The notes under the pieces are model-generated. The model was given only the letters and a program-made list of their open reading frames with translations, did not search any database and had not been told where the DNA came from. DNA of 64,000 nucleotides from JANPLD01 sp964445765 (GTDB taxonomy: Bacteria > Pseudomonadota > Alphaproteobacteria > Rickettsiales > UBA8987): positions 252,638 to 316,637 of the forward strand of contig CAYULD010000003.1 in NCBI GenBank assembly GCA_964445765.1, read 5' to 3'. Shown piece by piece: positions 25,885-35,347 of the stretch (positions are counted from its first letter, which is position 1; the number at the start of each line of letters is the position of its first letter). The position numbers were made by a program, and so were the translations under genes.

Positions 25885-28387
25885 TAAAAAAACTATTCTT
25901 TTATCTTCCTGCTTAATTGTTGGCTTCAGCGTTTATGCTTTGGCACAGCCAGCTTCTATGCAACCTAATTACAGAGCGATGGAAGTTTATGTTCCAATAA
26001 ATGGGAAAGAAATTTTTACTCCTGCAACACCTATTTATGAAGGTAATATTGCTGAAAAAATAGAATATAAAATTAATGATCAAGGATATGGCGTTGCACC
26101 AACAATGCCTGTTGAAGCCATAAAAGTTATTAGAAGTGAAAAGCCGAAAACTGAGACTAAAAGAAAATATTTTCTTGATGAAAAGCAGGTTCCTTTGAGC
26201 CCAAATAGCCCTGTTCCGCCTTCTATGAGGATAAAGCGTGGAAATGCATCTTTTAATAAGGTTGATAATTTAGAAATAAAAATACAGGATGAGGTTTTGT
26301 TATCTTCTAATTCAGAAGAGATTTTTTCAGATTCTAAAAACAATTCAAATCAGAATGATTCATCGGAAAATATTGGCTTAAATTTTGAAGTTGAAACTAA
26401 CGAAATAGAAATAAAAAAAAAAACAACTGATGCGGAAATAAAAAAAAAATCTAATTTAGATAATTCTTCTAGTTTTATAAAAAATATCTTCTTTCAGGGC
26501 AATTTATTAGAAAATTTACCCAAAATAGAAGTTGCCTCAGCGGATGAAAATTTTGTTTTAGCTCAAGTTATTAACCTTAGGGAAGAGCTTGAAAATTCTA
26601 GGGGTTTACAGCCACAAAGTCTTTCTAATAATCTAAATAGAAGGCAAATTAATAACACGCCTAGAAGAACTTCTGCTAATGATCCTACCTCAAGAAATTG
26701 GAAGCCAATTCAGCCTTCTGGAAACAGGGGGGGGGTTGCAAATGTTGTACCGCAAAGTAATGATATTAGCGTTAATGTTAAGCCAATAACCATAAATAAT
26801 AATGCGACGGAAGTAGAAAAAGAGCCATTAAACAATGGCTTGATGGAAATGGAAAATGTTATTGTTGAAGATAAAAAAATTATGCCTTCAACCGAAAACC
26901 AAATTTTACCTATTGAAACCCAGCCTGAAATTAAAGAAGAAAATCTTGAAGTTAGAAGGCCTGTAAATAAGAATATTCCAAACTTTCAAGCTACTCAGCC
27001 AGAAAATAACTTGAGCAATGCAAAAGTTAGTCAGCCACAAAATATTTCTTTAGTTGCACCAAATTTAAAGTTTGAAAATAGCTTTATGAATGTTGGAAAT
27101 TCTGGAATTAACGGTGTTATGGAAGAATATTTAAGTAAGGCATATATTGAAAACCCTCAATTAAAAGCATTAAGAAACGCCATTAAGGCCTCTGATGAGG
27201 CTATGCCACAAGCAATTTCAGGCTTTTTGCCAAGGGTTGATTTGAATTTTTCTGAAGCGGTAACCAATGGAAGTGATGGCACTAACCAAGCTGAAACTTT
27301 TACTCCAAGCTCTCAATCATTAGATGTTAGGCAAAATTTATTTGCTGGTTTGCAATCAATTTATCAAATTAAATCTGCCAAAGATAGAATAATTTCAGCA
27401 AGATTTGAGCTTAAAAATGAAGAGCAGAATTTTTTAAGACAAGCCGTTGAAACTTATGTAAATTTAATTTTTGCAAAAAAAGTTTTATCTCTTAACCAAA
27501 AAAACGAAAAAGTTTTAAGTGATCAGGTAAAATCAACTAGGGATAGATTTGTTATCGGTGATGCTACTAGAACAGATGTTGCACAATCTGAGGCAAGGCT
27601 TGCAAATGCCGTTTCTAGCAGAATTACCGCTGAAAATGAATTTGTTAATGCGAAATCTCAATTTAGAAGAATTTTTTTAGTTGATGCCCCTGAAAATTTA
27701 TCAATGCCAACTAAACTACCGAATATTCCAGCGAATTTAGATGAAGCATTAAACACCGCAATTAATAAGAATCCAGAAATTCAGCGTAATTTATATGCTA
27801 AAAATCAAAGGGTTAATGAAATTGAAGTGCAGAGATCACAATTATTCCCTCAGTTAGATTTAACTGGCTCAATTTCAAAGCGAGAGGCTGTAAATAGTAA
27901 TAATTTATTTAATAATGAGCAAGAATCTATTGGCTTAAATTTAAGGGTTCCGCTTTATGATTCTGGCGTTGCGTTTTCTAGAACTAGAGAGGCAAAAGAT
28001 AGAAAAAACCAGAGCGAATTTGAATATCAAAATTCTGTTATCACTACTAGGGATACAGTTATTAGAGCTTGGCAAGCCCTTGCCACTGCAACATTAAATA
28101 TTGAGGCAACTAAGGCTTCCATATTAGCGGCGGAATATGCTATAGATGGCGTAAGGGAAGAGCAAAAAGAAGGGCAGAGAACAGTTTTTGATGTATTGCT
28201 TGCTGAGCAAGATAGGTTCAACGCAGAAGTTGCCCACGCAAGGGCTATCAGAGATAGCATTCTTGCTGTTTATAACTTAAAGGCAGCGGTTGGCCAGCTT
28301 AACCCATCAGAGCTTAATCTTGCGGTTTCAGAATATAACCCTGAAGAGCATTACGAGAAAACTAAATTAAAATTTATTGGTTTTTAA
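25871..28387 (+). CDS. TolC-family outer membrane protein with long N-terminal extension
   Basis: 838 residues. A signal peptide (KKTILLSSCLIVGFSVYALA) opens the protein. Residues 30-416 are a low-complexity, Asn/Glu/Pro-rich region unlike TolC. From residue 417 (MEEYLSKAYIENPQLKALR) to about 815 a normal TolC/OEP domain follows, with GFLPRVDLNFSEA, the conserved RFVIGDATRTDVAQSEARLA segment and GQRTVFDVLLAEQDRFNAE. It would form the outer-membrane channel of an efflux pump or type I secretion system. No pump genes are adjacent. The extension roughly doubles the usual length and may be periplasmic. Confidence 0.85.
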   Translation: MKKISKKTILLSSCLIVGFSVYALAQPASMQPNYRAMEVYVPINGKEIFTPATPIYEGNIAEKIEYKINDQGYGVAPTMPVEAIKVIRSEKPKTETKRKYFLDEKQVPLSPNSPVPPSMRIKRGNASFNKVDNLEIKIQDEVLLSSNSEEIFSDSKNNSNQNDSSENIGLNFEVETNEIEIKKKTTDAEIKKKSNLDNSSSFIKNIFFQGNLLENLPKIEVASADENFVLAQVINLREELENSRGLQPQSLSNNLNRRQINNTPRRTSANDPTSRNWKPIQPSGNRGGVANVVPQSNDISVNVKPITINNNATEVEKEPLNNGLMEMENVIVEDKKIMPSTENQILPIETQPEIKEENLEVRRPVNKNIPNFQATQPENNLSNAKVSQPQNISLVAPNLKFENSFMNVGNSGINGVMEEYLSKAYIENPQLKALRNAIKASDEAMPQAISGFLPRVDLNFSEAVTNGSDGTNQAETFTPSSQSLDVRQNLFAGLQSIYQIKSAKDRIISARFELKNEEQNFLRQAVETYVNLIFAKKVLSLNQKNEKVLSDQVKSTRDRFVIGDATRTDVAQSEARLANAVSSRITAENEFVNAKSQFRRIFLVDAPENLSMPTKLPNIPANLDEALNTAINKNPEIQRNLYAKNQRVNEIEVQRSQLFPQLDLTGSISKREAVNSNNLFNNEQESIGLNLRVPLYDSGVAFSRTREAKDRKNQSEFEYQNSVITTRDTVIRAWQALATATLNIEATKASILAAEYAIDGVREEQKEGQRTVFDVLLAEQDRFNAEVAHARAIRDSILAVYNLKAAVGQLNPSELNLAVSEYNPEEHYEKTKLKFIGF

Positions 28388-28435
28388 GTTTCTTTTTGCT
28401 ATCATAAATAACTTAAATTTTAACTATTATTATTG

Positions 28436-29131
28436 ATGTTTAATGATCTCAACATAAAAAGGGAGCAACTGCCAAACACTATCCCAATATTCCCACTTAC
28501 AGGGGCTTTGCTGTTGCCGGGTGTTGAATTACCCCTTAATATTTTTGAGCCAAAATACATAAAAATGGTTGATGATGCTTTATCAGAAAAGCGTTTAATC
28601 GGAATTATTCAGCCAAATAATAGTTTGTTTTCAAAATTATCTAAAGCAAAAGGGCTTTATAAATATGGCTGTGCCGGCAAAATTAGGGCTTTTAATGAAA
28701 CAGATGATGGTAGATATTTAATTGTTCTTTCAGGTATTTCTCGTTTTGAGATTGGTGAGGAAATACCAACAATTAGGGGCTATCGCAGGTTTAGAGTTAA
28801 ATGGGAAGAATTTGCTGATGATTTTAACTATCGTGATGAGTGGCAAAATTTTGAAATTGAATCTGGCAGAAAAGTTTTGTTTGAGAAAGTAGATGCTTAT
28901 CTTTCAAAAGGAAATCATAATGCATCACTTGCAAGCATTAGCAGTTTTAATAATGTTGATGATGGCTTTATAATTGATTTTTTAGCTTCATATTTGCCTT
29001 TTAGCTCAGAAGAAAAACAATTATTTTTAGAGTGTAAAACACTACAAGAGAGAGCTAAAGAAATGTTTAAGGTTCTTGGTATTGCTGAGGCGGAAGCGAA
29101 ATTCGGTAACCTAAATAAAACTATTCACTAA
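28436..29131 (+). CDS. Lon N-terminal (LAN) domain protein, peptidase-like substrate-binding protein
   Basis: 231 residues. The start FPLTGALLLPGVELPLNIFEPKY is the classic Lon substrate-binding domain motif, present here without the ATPase or protease domains. Proteins of this stand-alone family are common in alphaproteobacteria and are of uncertain function, possibly adaptors in proteolysis. A TTG one codon upstream precedes the ATG chosen here. A family B hairpin repeat begins one base after the stop codon and may act as terminator. Confidence 0.85.
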   Translation: MFNDLNIKREQLPNTIPIFPLTGALLLPGVELPLNIFEPKYIKMVDDALSEKRLIGIIQPNNSLFSKLSKAKGLYKYGCAGKIRAFNETDDGRYLIVLSGISRFEIGEEIPTIRGYRRFRVKWEEFADDFNYRDEWQNFEIESGRKVLFEKVDAYLSKGNHNASLASISSFNNVDDGFIIDFLASYLPFSSEEKQLFLECKTLQERAKEMFKVLGIAEAEAKFGNLNKTIH

Positions 29132-29194
29132 AGTATGTCATATTGAGCGTAGCGAAATATCTAAAGATCCTTCGCTTCGCTCAGGATGACATAG
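29132..29194. repeat. GTCATCCTGA-type palindromic repeat (family B, copy 2)
   Basis: atgtcatattgagcgtagcgaa pairs imperfectly with ttcgcttcgctcaggatgacat around atatctaaagatcc. It is the reverse-oriented relative of the copy nested in the MITE at 18.5 kb. It begins directly after the Lon-N gene stop. Confidence 0.75.
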
Positions 29195-29257
29195 AATAAG
29201 TCAAAATAATTTACTACAAAACAAATTTTATAAACCTTTACTAACAATGCCTAATAT

Positions 29258-29446
29258 ATGAATTTACCAATTTTTTTACTTGCTGGCGTGTTTATGATTT
29301 TAACTTTATTCACCTGCACATTAGGCATTGTTCTAATGGCAACAGGTGGTGAGAAGAATAAAAAATATGGCACAAGCCTTATGGCTGCAAGGGTTGGTTT
29401 GCAAGGTATTTCACTAGCACTAGTTGCGTTAGCTTTCTTAGTTTAG
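29258..29446 (+). CDS. HIG1-domain small membrane protein
   Basis: 62 residues with two hydrophobic segments (LPIFLLAGVFMILTLFTCTL and the C-terminal LALVALAFLV) joined by a short basic loop. The segment KYGTSLMAARVGLQG matches the HIG1 core (NxLMxxRVxxQG). HIG1 proteins associate with cytochrome c oxidase in mitochondria and alphaproteobacteria. It precedes rsmG by 12 bases on the same strand. Function here is inferred from the domain. Confidence 0.7.
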   Translation: MNLPIFLLAGVFMILTLFTCTLGIVLMATGGEKNKKYGTSLMAARVGLQGISLALVALAFLV

Positions 29447-29458
29447 TTTTAGGTTATA

Positions 29459-30076
29459 GTGGAATATTCTATTAAATTTTCTAATAAATTAGAAGAGTTT
29501 GAAAATTTGGTTTTGCAAACAAATCAAATTCATAATTTAATTTCAAAATCATCTGAGGCAGAAATTAGAAATCGCCATAGTTTAGATAGCCTAAAAAATA
29601 TTGAGTTTATTGAAAAGATTTTAACTACCCACACAAGCAGGCAGAGAGATTTTATAGTCTGTGATTTTGGCAGTGGGGCAGGGTTTCCAGCGGTTACAAC
29701 AGCGTTATATTTTACCTATGAAAAACCATTAGATAATCTAAAAATTTTTGCATTTGAATCTATTGGTAAGAAAACAAATTTTCTTAATGAAGCAAAAAAT
29801 TTACTGCAATTAAAAAATTTAGAAATTCGCAATCAAAGAATTGAGTCTGAAAAAAATATTAAAGCTGATATTATAACTGCAAGAGCTTTTGCAAGCCTTG
29901 TTGATATATTTAATTATTCCAAAAATTTTCTTAAAAAAGATACAAAATTTATTCTTCACAAAGGTGCAAAAATTGAAGAAGAAATCAACGAAGCAAAAAA
30001 AAGGCATAAATTCAAATATGAAATTATCAAAAATCCATCATCTGATGGGTGTATTTTATTAGCGGAAATAGTCTGA
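29459..30076 (+). CDS. rsmG: 16S rRNA (guanine527-N7)-methyltransferase RsmG
   Basis: 205 residues from a GTG start. The SAM-binding motif is CDFGSGAGFPAVTTALYF, and ARAFASLVDIFNYS is the RsmG-typical ARA segment. N-terminal NLISKSSEAEIRNRHSLDS corresponds to the family's NLTxxxxxxExxxRHxxDS. It methylates G527 of 16S rRNA. In many alphaproteobacteria rsmG lies between mnmG and parA; here it stands behind the HIG1 gene without them. Confidence 0.92.
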   Translation: MEYSIKFSNKLEEFENLVLQTNQIHNLISKSSEAEIRNRHSLDSLKNIEFIEKILTTHTSRQRDFIVCDFGSGAGFPAVTTALYFTYEKPLDNLKIFAFESIGKKTNFLNEAKNLLQLKNLEIRNQRIESEKNIKADIITARAFASLVDIFNYSKNFLKKDTKFILHKGAKIEEEINEAKKRHKFKYEIIKNPSSDGCILLAEIV

Positions 30077-30136
30077 AATTTCTTGACTTGAATCAGTTTT
30101 GTGTTACTTTTGCAACTACAATAAATATAGTATTTT

Positions 30137-31345
30137 ATGTCTGAAAAGAATTTGCCATTGAATGAATTTTTATTCAAGCAAATGGAAGAAGGAAAACTTC
30201 CTTTTTTATCAGATAGGCTTGATGGCAATAAGGTAGATGAAAATAGTTTTTTATCTGCTGTAGTTTTTTATAAGGAAGGCTTAGCATTTATTCCAAATTT
30301 AATGGAGCGGTTAAAAGACATTATCCCTAGCTATTCTAATACAAATTACTTAGGAGGCGGGTCTGAATATTCAGAACCTTTTCATTTTCCAGCAATGAAG
30401 ATTCAAAATGTATCTGATTATGATAAAGATAGATTGCTAAAAGGCCTAACTGAGTTGGCAAACCTATATAATCAAAGGGTGGGAAATTATAATATTTTTA
30501 CTAATTCTGTAAATGAAAAAGGGGGATATAATCAATATGTGGAAATTTACTCTGAAAAAGGCAAAAGAGCTTGTATAGATCTTCAATGTTTTAATGTTCC
30601 ATATATAAACGAAGGATTTTTACCAGAGAAAACTCTTTACAAACCTAATCCTTCAAAAGAGAAAGAGTTTTTAGATGTTACAATCCCTAAATTAATAGAC
30701 TTATTCAAAAAATACGGTGTTGAAATTAGTGAAGATGAGGCAAAAAAATCCCTAGAATTTGTTAGTATAGGAAAAATTAAAATTCCTTCACAAGCATTTG
30801 ATAGTGTAAAATTTTGTAATAGCGGAGATGAATTTCGTAAAGATGTAAACCAACTTCTTCAAGAAAAAACTTTTGAGTTGATGCCGAAAATTGTTCAAGA
30901 ACAATGGTCTAATGTAAATCAAGAAATGTCTGAAGAGGTAAGAAAGAAATTTGATTTACAAATGTATGGGTTGCAATGTTTTTCTAGCCCTTCTGAATAT
31001 GATATAGATACTGAAAATAATCAAAATCAAAGAGATCTATCTTTTTGCTTAGCTGATAAAGATAAAATAGTCTTTGAAAAATTGCTTAAAGCATTAAAGA
31101 GGTTGCCCACCATATTGAGAAATGGCAGAGAAATTAATTCTGAAACTTCTTTAAACCTTATCATTTTAGGTGGCTTGCAAGAAAAGTTAAACTTAAAAGA
31201 TAGCAATTTGGAAGTTCCCATAGAATATCTTGAGAAATTAAGAGCAATTGAGCCTGATCCCAATAAAGTAAAATCATTAATTTATAATGCACTTAATGTG
31301 GGTGAAGAAGTAGCAGGCAACAAGAGTGCAAGGGGTGGAAGATAA
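30137..31345 (+). CDS. Hypothetical protein, 402 residues
   Basis: Not recognised. It is a soluble, highly charged protein starting MSEKNLPLNEFLFKQMEEGK and ending in a Gly/Arg-rich NKSARGGR tail. No signal peptide, membrane segment or nucleotide-binding loop is visible. A promoter-like TTGACT at 30084-30089 lies upstream. It sits alone between rsmG and pccB, a place where core genes flank it on both sides, which suggests lineage-specific acquisition. Confidence 0.6.
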   Translation: MSEKNLPLNEFLFKQMEEGKLPFLSDRLDGNKVDENSFLSAVVFYKEGLAFIPNLMERLKDIIPSYSNTNYLGGGSEYSEPFHFPAMKIQNVSDYDKDRLLKGLTELANLYNQRVGNYNIFTNSVNEKGGYNQYVEIYSEKGKRACIDLQCFNVPYINEGFLPEKTLYKPNPSKEKEFLDVTIPKLIDLFKKYGVEISEDEAKKSLEFVSIGKIKIPSQAFDSVKFCNSGDEFRKDVNQLLQEKTFELMPKIVQEQWSNVNQEMSEEVRKKFDLQMYGLQCFSSPSEYDIDTENNQNQRDLSFCLADKDKIVFEKLLKALKRLPTILRNGREINSETSLNLIILGGLQEKLNLKDSNLEVPIEYLEKLRAIEPDPNKVKSLIYNALNVGEEVAGNKSARGGR

Positions 31346-31450
31346 ATTTCTAACTAGTAAAAAAATCTCAAACTCTTTTCAACAACATATCTTTTCTTTT
31401 TGCTAAATATATTTATAGTATCTTTCTAAATAAAACAAATTAGCAAATCT

Positions 31451-32980
31451 ATGAAATCACCAGTTGTTAGAGTTTTAGAGGAAAAGAGAAGATCTGCCAG
31501 AATGGGCGGTGGGCAAAAACGAATAGATTCTCAACACGAAAGGGGCAAATTAACCGCAAGAGAAAGAATTGAAGTTCTGCTTGATCCAGATTCATTTGAA
31601 GAATTTGGAATGTTTGTTGAGCATCGCCAAAGTAATTTTGGTATGGCGGATAACAAAACGCCGGGTGATGGGGTGGTTACAGGGCAAGGCACAATAAATG
31701 GTCGCTTGGTTTTTGTTTACAGCCAAGATTTTACCGTGATGGGTGGCTCTATGAGTGAGGCTAACGCCTCAAAAATCTGTAAAATTATGGATTTAGCCGC
31801 CAAAGTTGGCGCCCCAGTTATTGGTATAAATGATTCAGGCGGGGCAAGAATTCAAGAGGGCGTAGATTCACTAGCAGGCTATGGTGAAATTTTCCAAAGA
31901 AATGTTGATTATTCTGGCGTAGTGCCACAAATTTCTTTGATTATGGGGCCTTGTGCAGGTGGTGCAGTTTACTCGCCAGCCCTAACAGATTTTACCTTTA
32001 TGGTTAGAAACTCATCTTATATGTTTGTAACCGGCCCAGAGGTTGTAAAAACCGTAACTCACGAAGATGTAACACAAGAAGAGCTTGGCGGTGCAATTAT
32101 TCATACCACAAAAACTGGCGTATCTGATAGATCTTTTGCCAATGATATTGATGCACTTTTGCAAACTCGCAGGCTAATAAATTTCCTGCCACTTTGTAAC
32201 AATGGCATTATTCCATATCGTGAAACCCTTGACCCAGCTGATAGGATTGATCTTTCTCTAAACACACTTATTCCAGATAATCCGAATAAGCCTTATGATA
32301 TGAAACAACTTATTTTAAGCGTTGTTGATGAGGGGGATTTCTTTGAAATCAAGCCAGATTATGCACAAAATATTATTGTTGGATTTGGTAGAATGCAAGG
32401 CAGAACCGTTGGTTTTGTTGCAAATCAGCCGATGGTTTTAGCTGGTTGCTTGGATATTGATGCATCAGTTAAGGCGGCAAGGTTTATCCGTTTTTGTGAT
32501 GCTTATGAAATTCCAATCGTTTCTTTTATTGATGTTCCGGGCTTTTTACCGGGTGTTTCGCAAGAGCATCACGGCATAATTCGCCACGGTGCAAAATTGC
32601 TTTACGCTTATGCGGAGGCCTCAGTGCCAAAAATTAGCGTAATTACTCGTAAGGCTTATGGTGGGGCTTATATCGTTATGAACTCCAAACATTTAAGGGG
32701 TGATATAAATTATGCTTGGGCCAATGCTGAAATTGCTGTGATGGGTGCGGAAGGTGCTTCAAAAATTCTTTATCGTGGTTTTGAAGGTGAGGAATTAAAA
32801 GCAAAAGAGCAAGAATATAAAGAGAAATTCGCAAACCCTTTCTATGCGGCTTCTAGGGGCTATATTGATGATGTTATACGCCCACAAAATACTAGGTGGA
32901 GGATATGCCACGCATTAACGCTTTTATACAAAAAGAAAGCCAATAAACCTTGGAAAAAACACGATAACCTTCCATTGTAG
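31451..32980 (+). CDS. pccB: Propionyl-CoA carboxylase beta chain
   Basis: 509 residues of carboxyltransferase. It transfers carboxyl from biotin to propionyl-CoA, giving methylmalonyl-CoA. Landmarks: ERIEVLLDPDSFEEFGMFVEHR near the N-terminus, GINDSGGARIQEGVDSLAGY, GPCAGGAVYSPALTDFTFMV and FIDVPGFLPGVSQEHHG. The biotin-carrying alpha chain (pccA) is not in the window. The beta chain alone is commonly separated from pccA in alphaproteobacteria. Acetyl-CoA or methylcrotonyl-CoA specificity is less likely given the close match to PccB. Confidence 0.93.
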   Translation: MKSPVVRVLEEKRRSARMGGGQKRIDSQHERGKLTARERIEVLLDPDSFEEFGMFVEHRQSNFGMADNKTPGDGVVTGQGTINGRLVFVYSQDFTVMGGSMSEANASKICKIMDLAAKVGAPVIGINDSGGARIQEGVDSLAGYGEIFQRNVDYSGVVPQISLIMGPCAGGAVYSPALTDFTFMVRNSSYMFVTGPEVVKTVTHEDVTQEELGGAIIHTTKTGVSDRSFANDIDALLQTRRLINFLPLCNNGIIPYRETLDPADRIDLSLNTLIPDNPNKPYDMKQLILSVVDEGDFFEIKPDYAQNIIVGFGRMQGRTVGFVANQPMVLAGCLDIDASVKAARFIRFCDAYEIPIVSFIDVPGFLPGVSQEHHGIIRHGAKLLYAYAEASVPKISVITRKAYGGAYIVMNSKHLRGDINYAWANAEIAVMGAEGASKILYRGFEGEELKAKEQEYKEKFANPFYAASRGYIDDVIRPQNTRWRICHALTLLYKKKANKPWKKHDNLPL

Positions 32981-33162
32981 ATGTTGTAGGTGATTAGTGA
33001 TGGTGGAGGTATAGTTCAGATATTATAGTTGTTCACTCTAAAAAGAAATTAACTTAATAAGGGCGGCATAGAATAGAAGTAGTGCTATATACAGAGGTAA
33101 ATCTAACGCATTTTACTGTAGTATAAAGTCTAAAATGATAAATAAACTGAAAATTAATTTTT

Positions 33163-33939
33163 ATGATAGATACAAAATATTTTAAAGATTACAGATTAAA
33201 ATTAGGCTTTAGCGATCAAAAAGAGGTTAAAAAGTTTTTTGGTGCTAAGGATATAACCCCAACAGTTGATTATAATTATATCAATCTTCTTAATGATAGA
33301 CTATCTGACATAATAAAGAAAATGGATTCAGTAGTTCATAATCAAGTTAAACTTCAAGATTCAGACAACTTTATTCAAAGCAATATATTGCAAGTTTTTT
33401 CAAAACTAAAAGAAAATAAAATAATAACAAAATTAAACAATCAAGGCAGAAGACCTGAGGAAGTTTATTTTTCTTGGATGAGAGGTTTTGTAATGTCTGC
33501 TTATTTTTTAAAATCTATTAGCTTGGTATTTGGTGTTGATAAAAAAAATATAACTTTAGTAGGTGACGATGACCTTAATAATATTGAAACATTTAAAAGA
33601 ACTCCAAAAGCTGATTTGGAAATAAGTTTAGATAATGGAAAAAAAGTGAGAATAGAGGTTCAATCAGGATTTCAAGGAATCAATGATATTAAGCAACATA
33701 AGGTATTAGAAGCCAAAAAAATTAATAGGGAGTTTGGATTTTTATCTGTTGTTATTCATTTTGACCTGTTTAATGGTCAAGTTGCATTTGTTCAAATTGA
33801 TAACATAAAAGATAGCGATGTAAATTGGATTACAAGACAACAGATGGAGGGTCAAACGGTTTTTAACATAGATCAAAATTATTTTATTTGGAAACTAACG
33901 GAGTTGCCTCCAAAAATTTCAGATTTTTTAGATTATTAA
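33163..33939 (+). CDS. Putative type II restriction endonuclease (PD-(D/E)XK type)
   Basis: 258 residues, two bases upstream of a cytosine-5 DNA methyltransferase. The likely nuclease core is TPKADLEISLDNGKKVRIEV followed by QSGFQG: an Asp in AD-LEI and E-x-Q in place of the usual E-x-K, a known variation of the PD-(D/E)XK active site. The pairing and spacing are typical of a type II restriction-modification operon. The recognition sequence cannot be read from the protein. Confidence 0.75.
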   Translation: MIDTKYFKDYRLKLGFSDQKEVKKFFGAKDITPTVDYNYINLLNDRLSDIIKKMDSVVHNQVKLQDSDNFIQSNILQVFSKLKENKIITKLNNQGRRPEEVYFSWMRGFVMSAYFLKSISLVFGVDKKNITLVGDDDLNNIETFKRTPKADLEISLDNGKKVRIEVQSGFQGINDIKQHKVLEAKKINREFGFLSVVIHFDLFNGQVAFVQIDNIKDSDVNWITRQQMEGQTVFNIDQNYFIWKLTELPPKISDFLDY

Positions 33940-33941
33940 TT

Positions 33942-35054
33942 ATGAATAATTCAAAAATAAATGTAGTAGATTTGTTCTGTGGGGTTGGTGGTTTAAGCTA
34001 TGGATTTGCAAAAGATATAAATTTTGAAATAATAGCTGCCAATGAAGTTCTGCCAAATATGGCTAAGGCTTATGAGCTAAATCATCCAAATGTTAAGGTT
34101 TATTGTAAAGATATAAAAGATTTTGGAATTAAAGACTTAGTAAGGGATTTTGGCTTAAAAAAAGGTGATATAGATATTGTTGTTGGTGGTCCTCCGTGTC
34201 AAGCATACTCAACAGTAGGAAAGAGATTAATTGATGACCCAAGAGGAAAATTATTTCAAGAATATTATAGGGTTCTTAAAGAAATTGATCCAAAAGTTTT
34301 TGTATTTGAAAATGTAAAAGGTTTGCTATCAATGCAAAATGGAGAATTATTTAATGCTATAATCTCTTTATTTAAATCATTAAGTTATAGCATATCATTT
34401 AAAACTCTAAATTCTGCTGATTATGGCGTTCCGCAAACAAGAGAAAGGGTTTTTATAGTTGGGACTAAGTTAAAAAGTGCTTTCTTATATCCAAAACCAA
34501 CTCACGAAAATAAAGAATCAAACAATACATTTAATTTAAGACAACACTTGAGTATTGCAGAAGCAATTGGAGATTTGCCATTTATAAAATCAGGAGAAGA
34601 GAGCTTTTGTTATGAAAGCCAGCCACAAAACTTATTTCAAGAATTAATGAGAAAAAATGCACCAAAGAGGTTGATGGATCATAACGCTCCAAGGAACAAT
34701 AAAAGATTAATCGAAATAATGGAGAAATTACCAGATGGCGGAACTCCGTTAGATTTACCAGAAAATTTAAGACCAAAAAGTGGATTTGCTAATACATATT
34801 GTAGGCTCTGGTGGAATAGACCAAGTACAACAATTACAAGGAACTTTAGCACCCCCTCATCTTCTAGATGCATTCATCCTAAAGCACCAAGACCATTAAC
34901 TACTAGAGAGGGGGCTAGAATCCAGTGCTTTCCTGATGATTATATGTTTTATGGGTCAAGAAGCGATAGAAACTTACAAATAGGAAATGCTGTTCCAACT
35001 TTTTTATCAATAGCTATAAAAGATTCAATTCTAGAACATTTTATAAGTTGTTAA
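33942..35054 (+). CDS. DNA (cytosine-5) methyltransferase
   Basis: 370 residues from the ATG at 33942; an in-frame start 18 codons earlier would overlap the nuclease gene and adds nothing conserved. Motif I is VVDLFCGVGGLSYGFA, motif IV GGPPCQAYSTVG with the catalytic Cys, motif VI FENVKG, motif VIII QTRERVFIVG and motif X IGNAVPTFLS. The target recognition domain lies between VIII and X. It protects host DNA from the preceding endonuclease. Position between pccB and a tRNA gene suggests insertion as a defence cassette. Confidence 0.93.
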   Translation: MNNSKINVVDLFCGVGGLSYGFAKDINFEIIAANEVLPNMAKAYELNHPNVKVYCKDIKDFGIKDLVRDFGLKKGDIDIVVGGPPCQAYSTVGKRLIDDPRGKLFQEYYRVLKEIDPKVFVFENVKGLLSMQNGELFNAIISLFKSLSYSISFKTLNSADYGVPQTRERVFIVGTKLKSAFLYPKPTHENKESNNTFNLRQHLSIAEAIGDLPFIKSGEESFCYESQPQNLFQELMRKNAPKRLMDHNAPRNNKRLIEIMEKLPDGGTPLDLPENLRPKSGFANTYCRLWWNRPSTTITRNFSTPSSSRCIHPKAPRPLTTREGARIQCFPDDYMFYGSRSDRNLQIGNAVPTFLSIAIKDSILEHFISC

Positions 35055-35139
35055 ATTTAGAATTGCAAAGAGGAATAGATTTTTGTTGAATGAAGATTTA
35101 ACTGTTAAAAACTAAAGATCAAAAAGTAACTTGGAAACA

Positions 35140-35217
35140 TGGGGAGAGTGACGGGTTTCGAACCCGCGACCTCAAGATCCACAATCTTGCGCTCTAACCA
35201 GCTGAGCTACACCCTCC
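35140..35217 (-). tRNA. tRNA-His (anticodon GTG)
   Basis: The cloverleaf is complete: D-arm gtagctcagctggttagagc, anticodon loop ttGTGga, T-arm cgggttcgaacccg, and an encoded CCA. The extra G at position -1 opposite C73, the hallmark of tRNA-His, is present. One G-T pair occurs in the acceptor stem. Confidence 0.95.
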
Positions 35218-35347
35218 ATAAGAGAAAAACGAAGAGATATTTATAGGCTTTTCTAAAAATATCAAGCAAAAGAAAAATGGTAGAAATTTTTATTTGCTAA
35301 TTTAGCAAAAAAATTTAATCATAAATAAAATAATATTTTTCTAATTT

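Noticed and set aside
29132..29194. Hairpin after the Lon-N gene as a simple terminator
   Set aside because: It is a copy of a dispersed repeat family and lacks a T-run; a terminator effect is possible but not its origin.
33888..33941. Upstream in-frame start for the methyltransferase
   Set aside because: It would overlap the endonuclease by 52 bases and add 18 non-conserved residues; the ATG two bases after the endonuclease stop is better.
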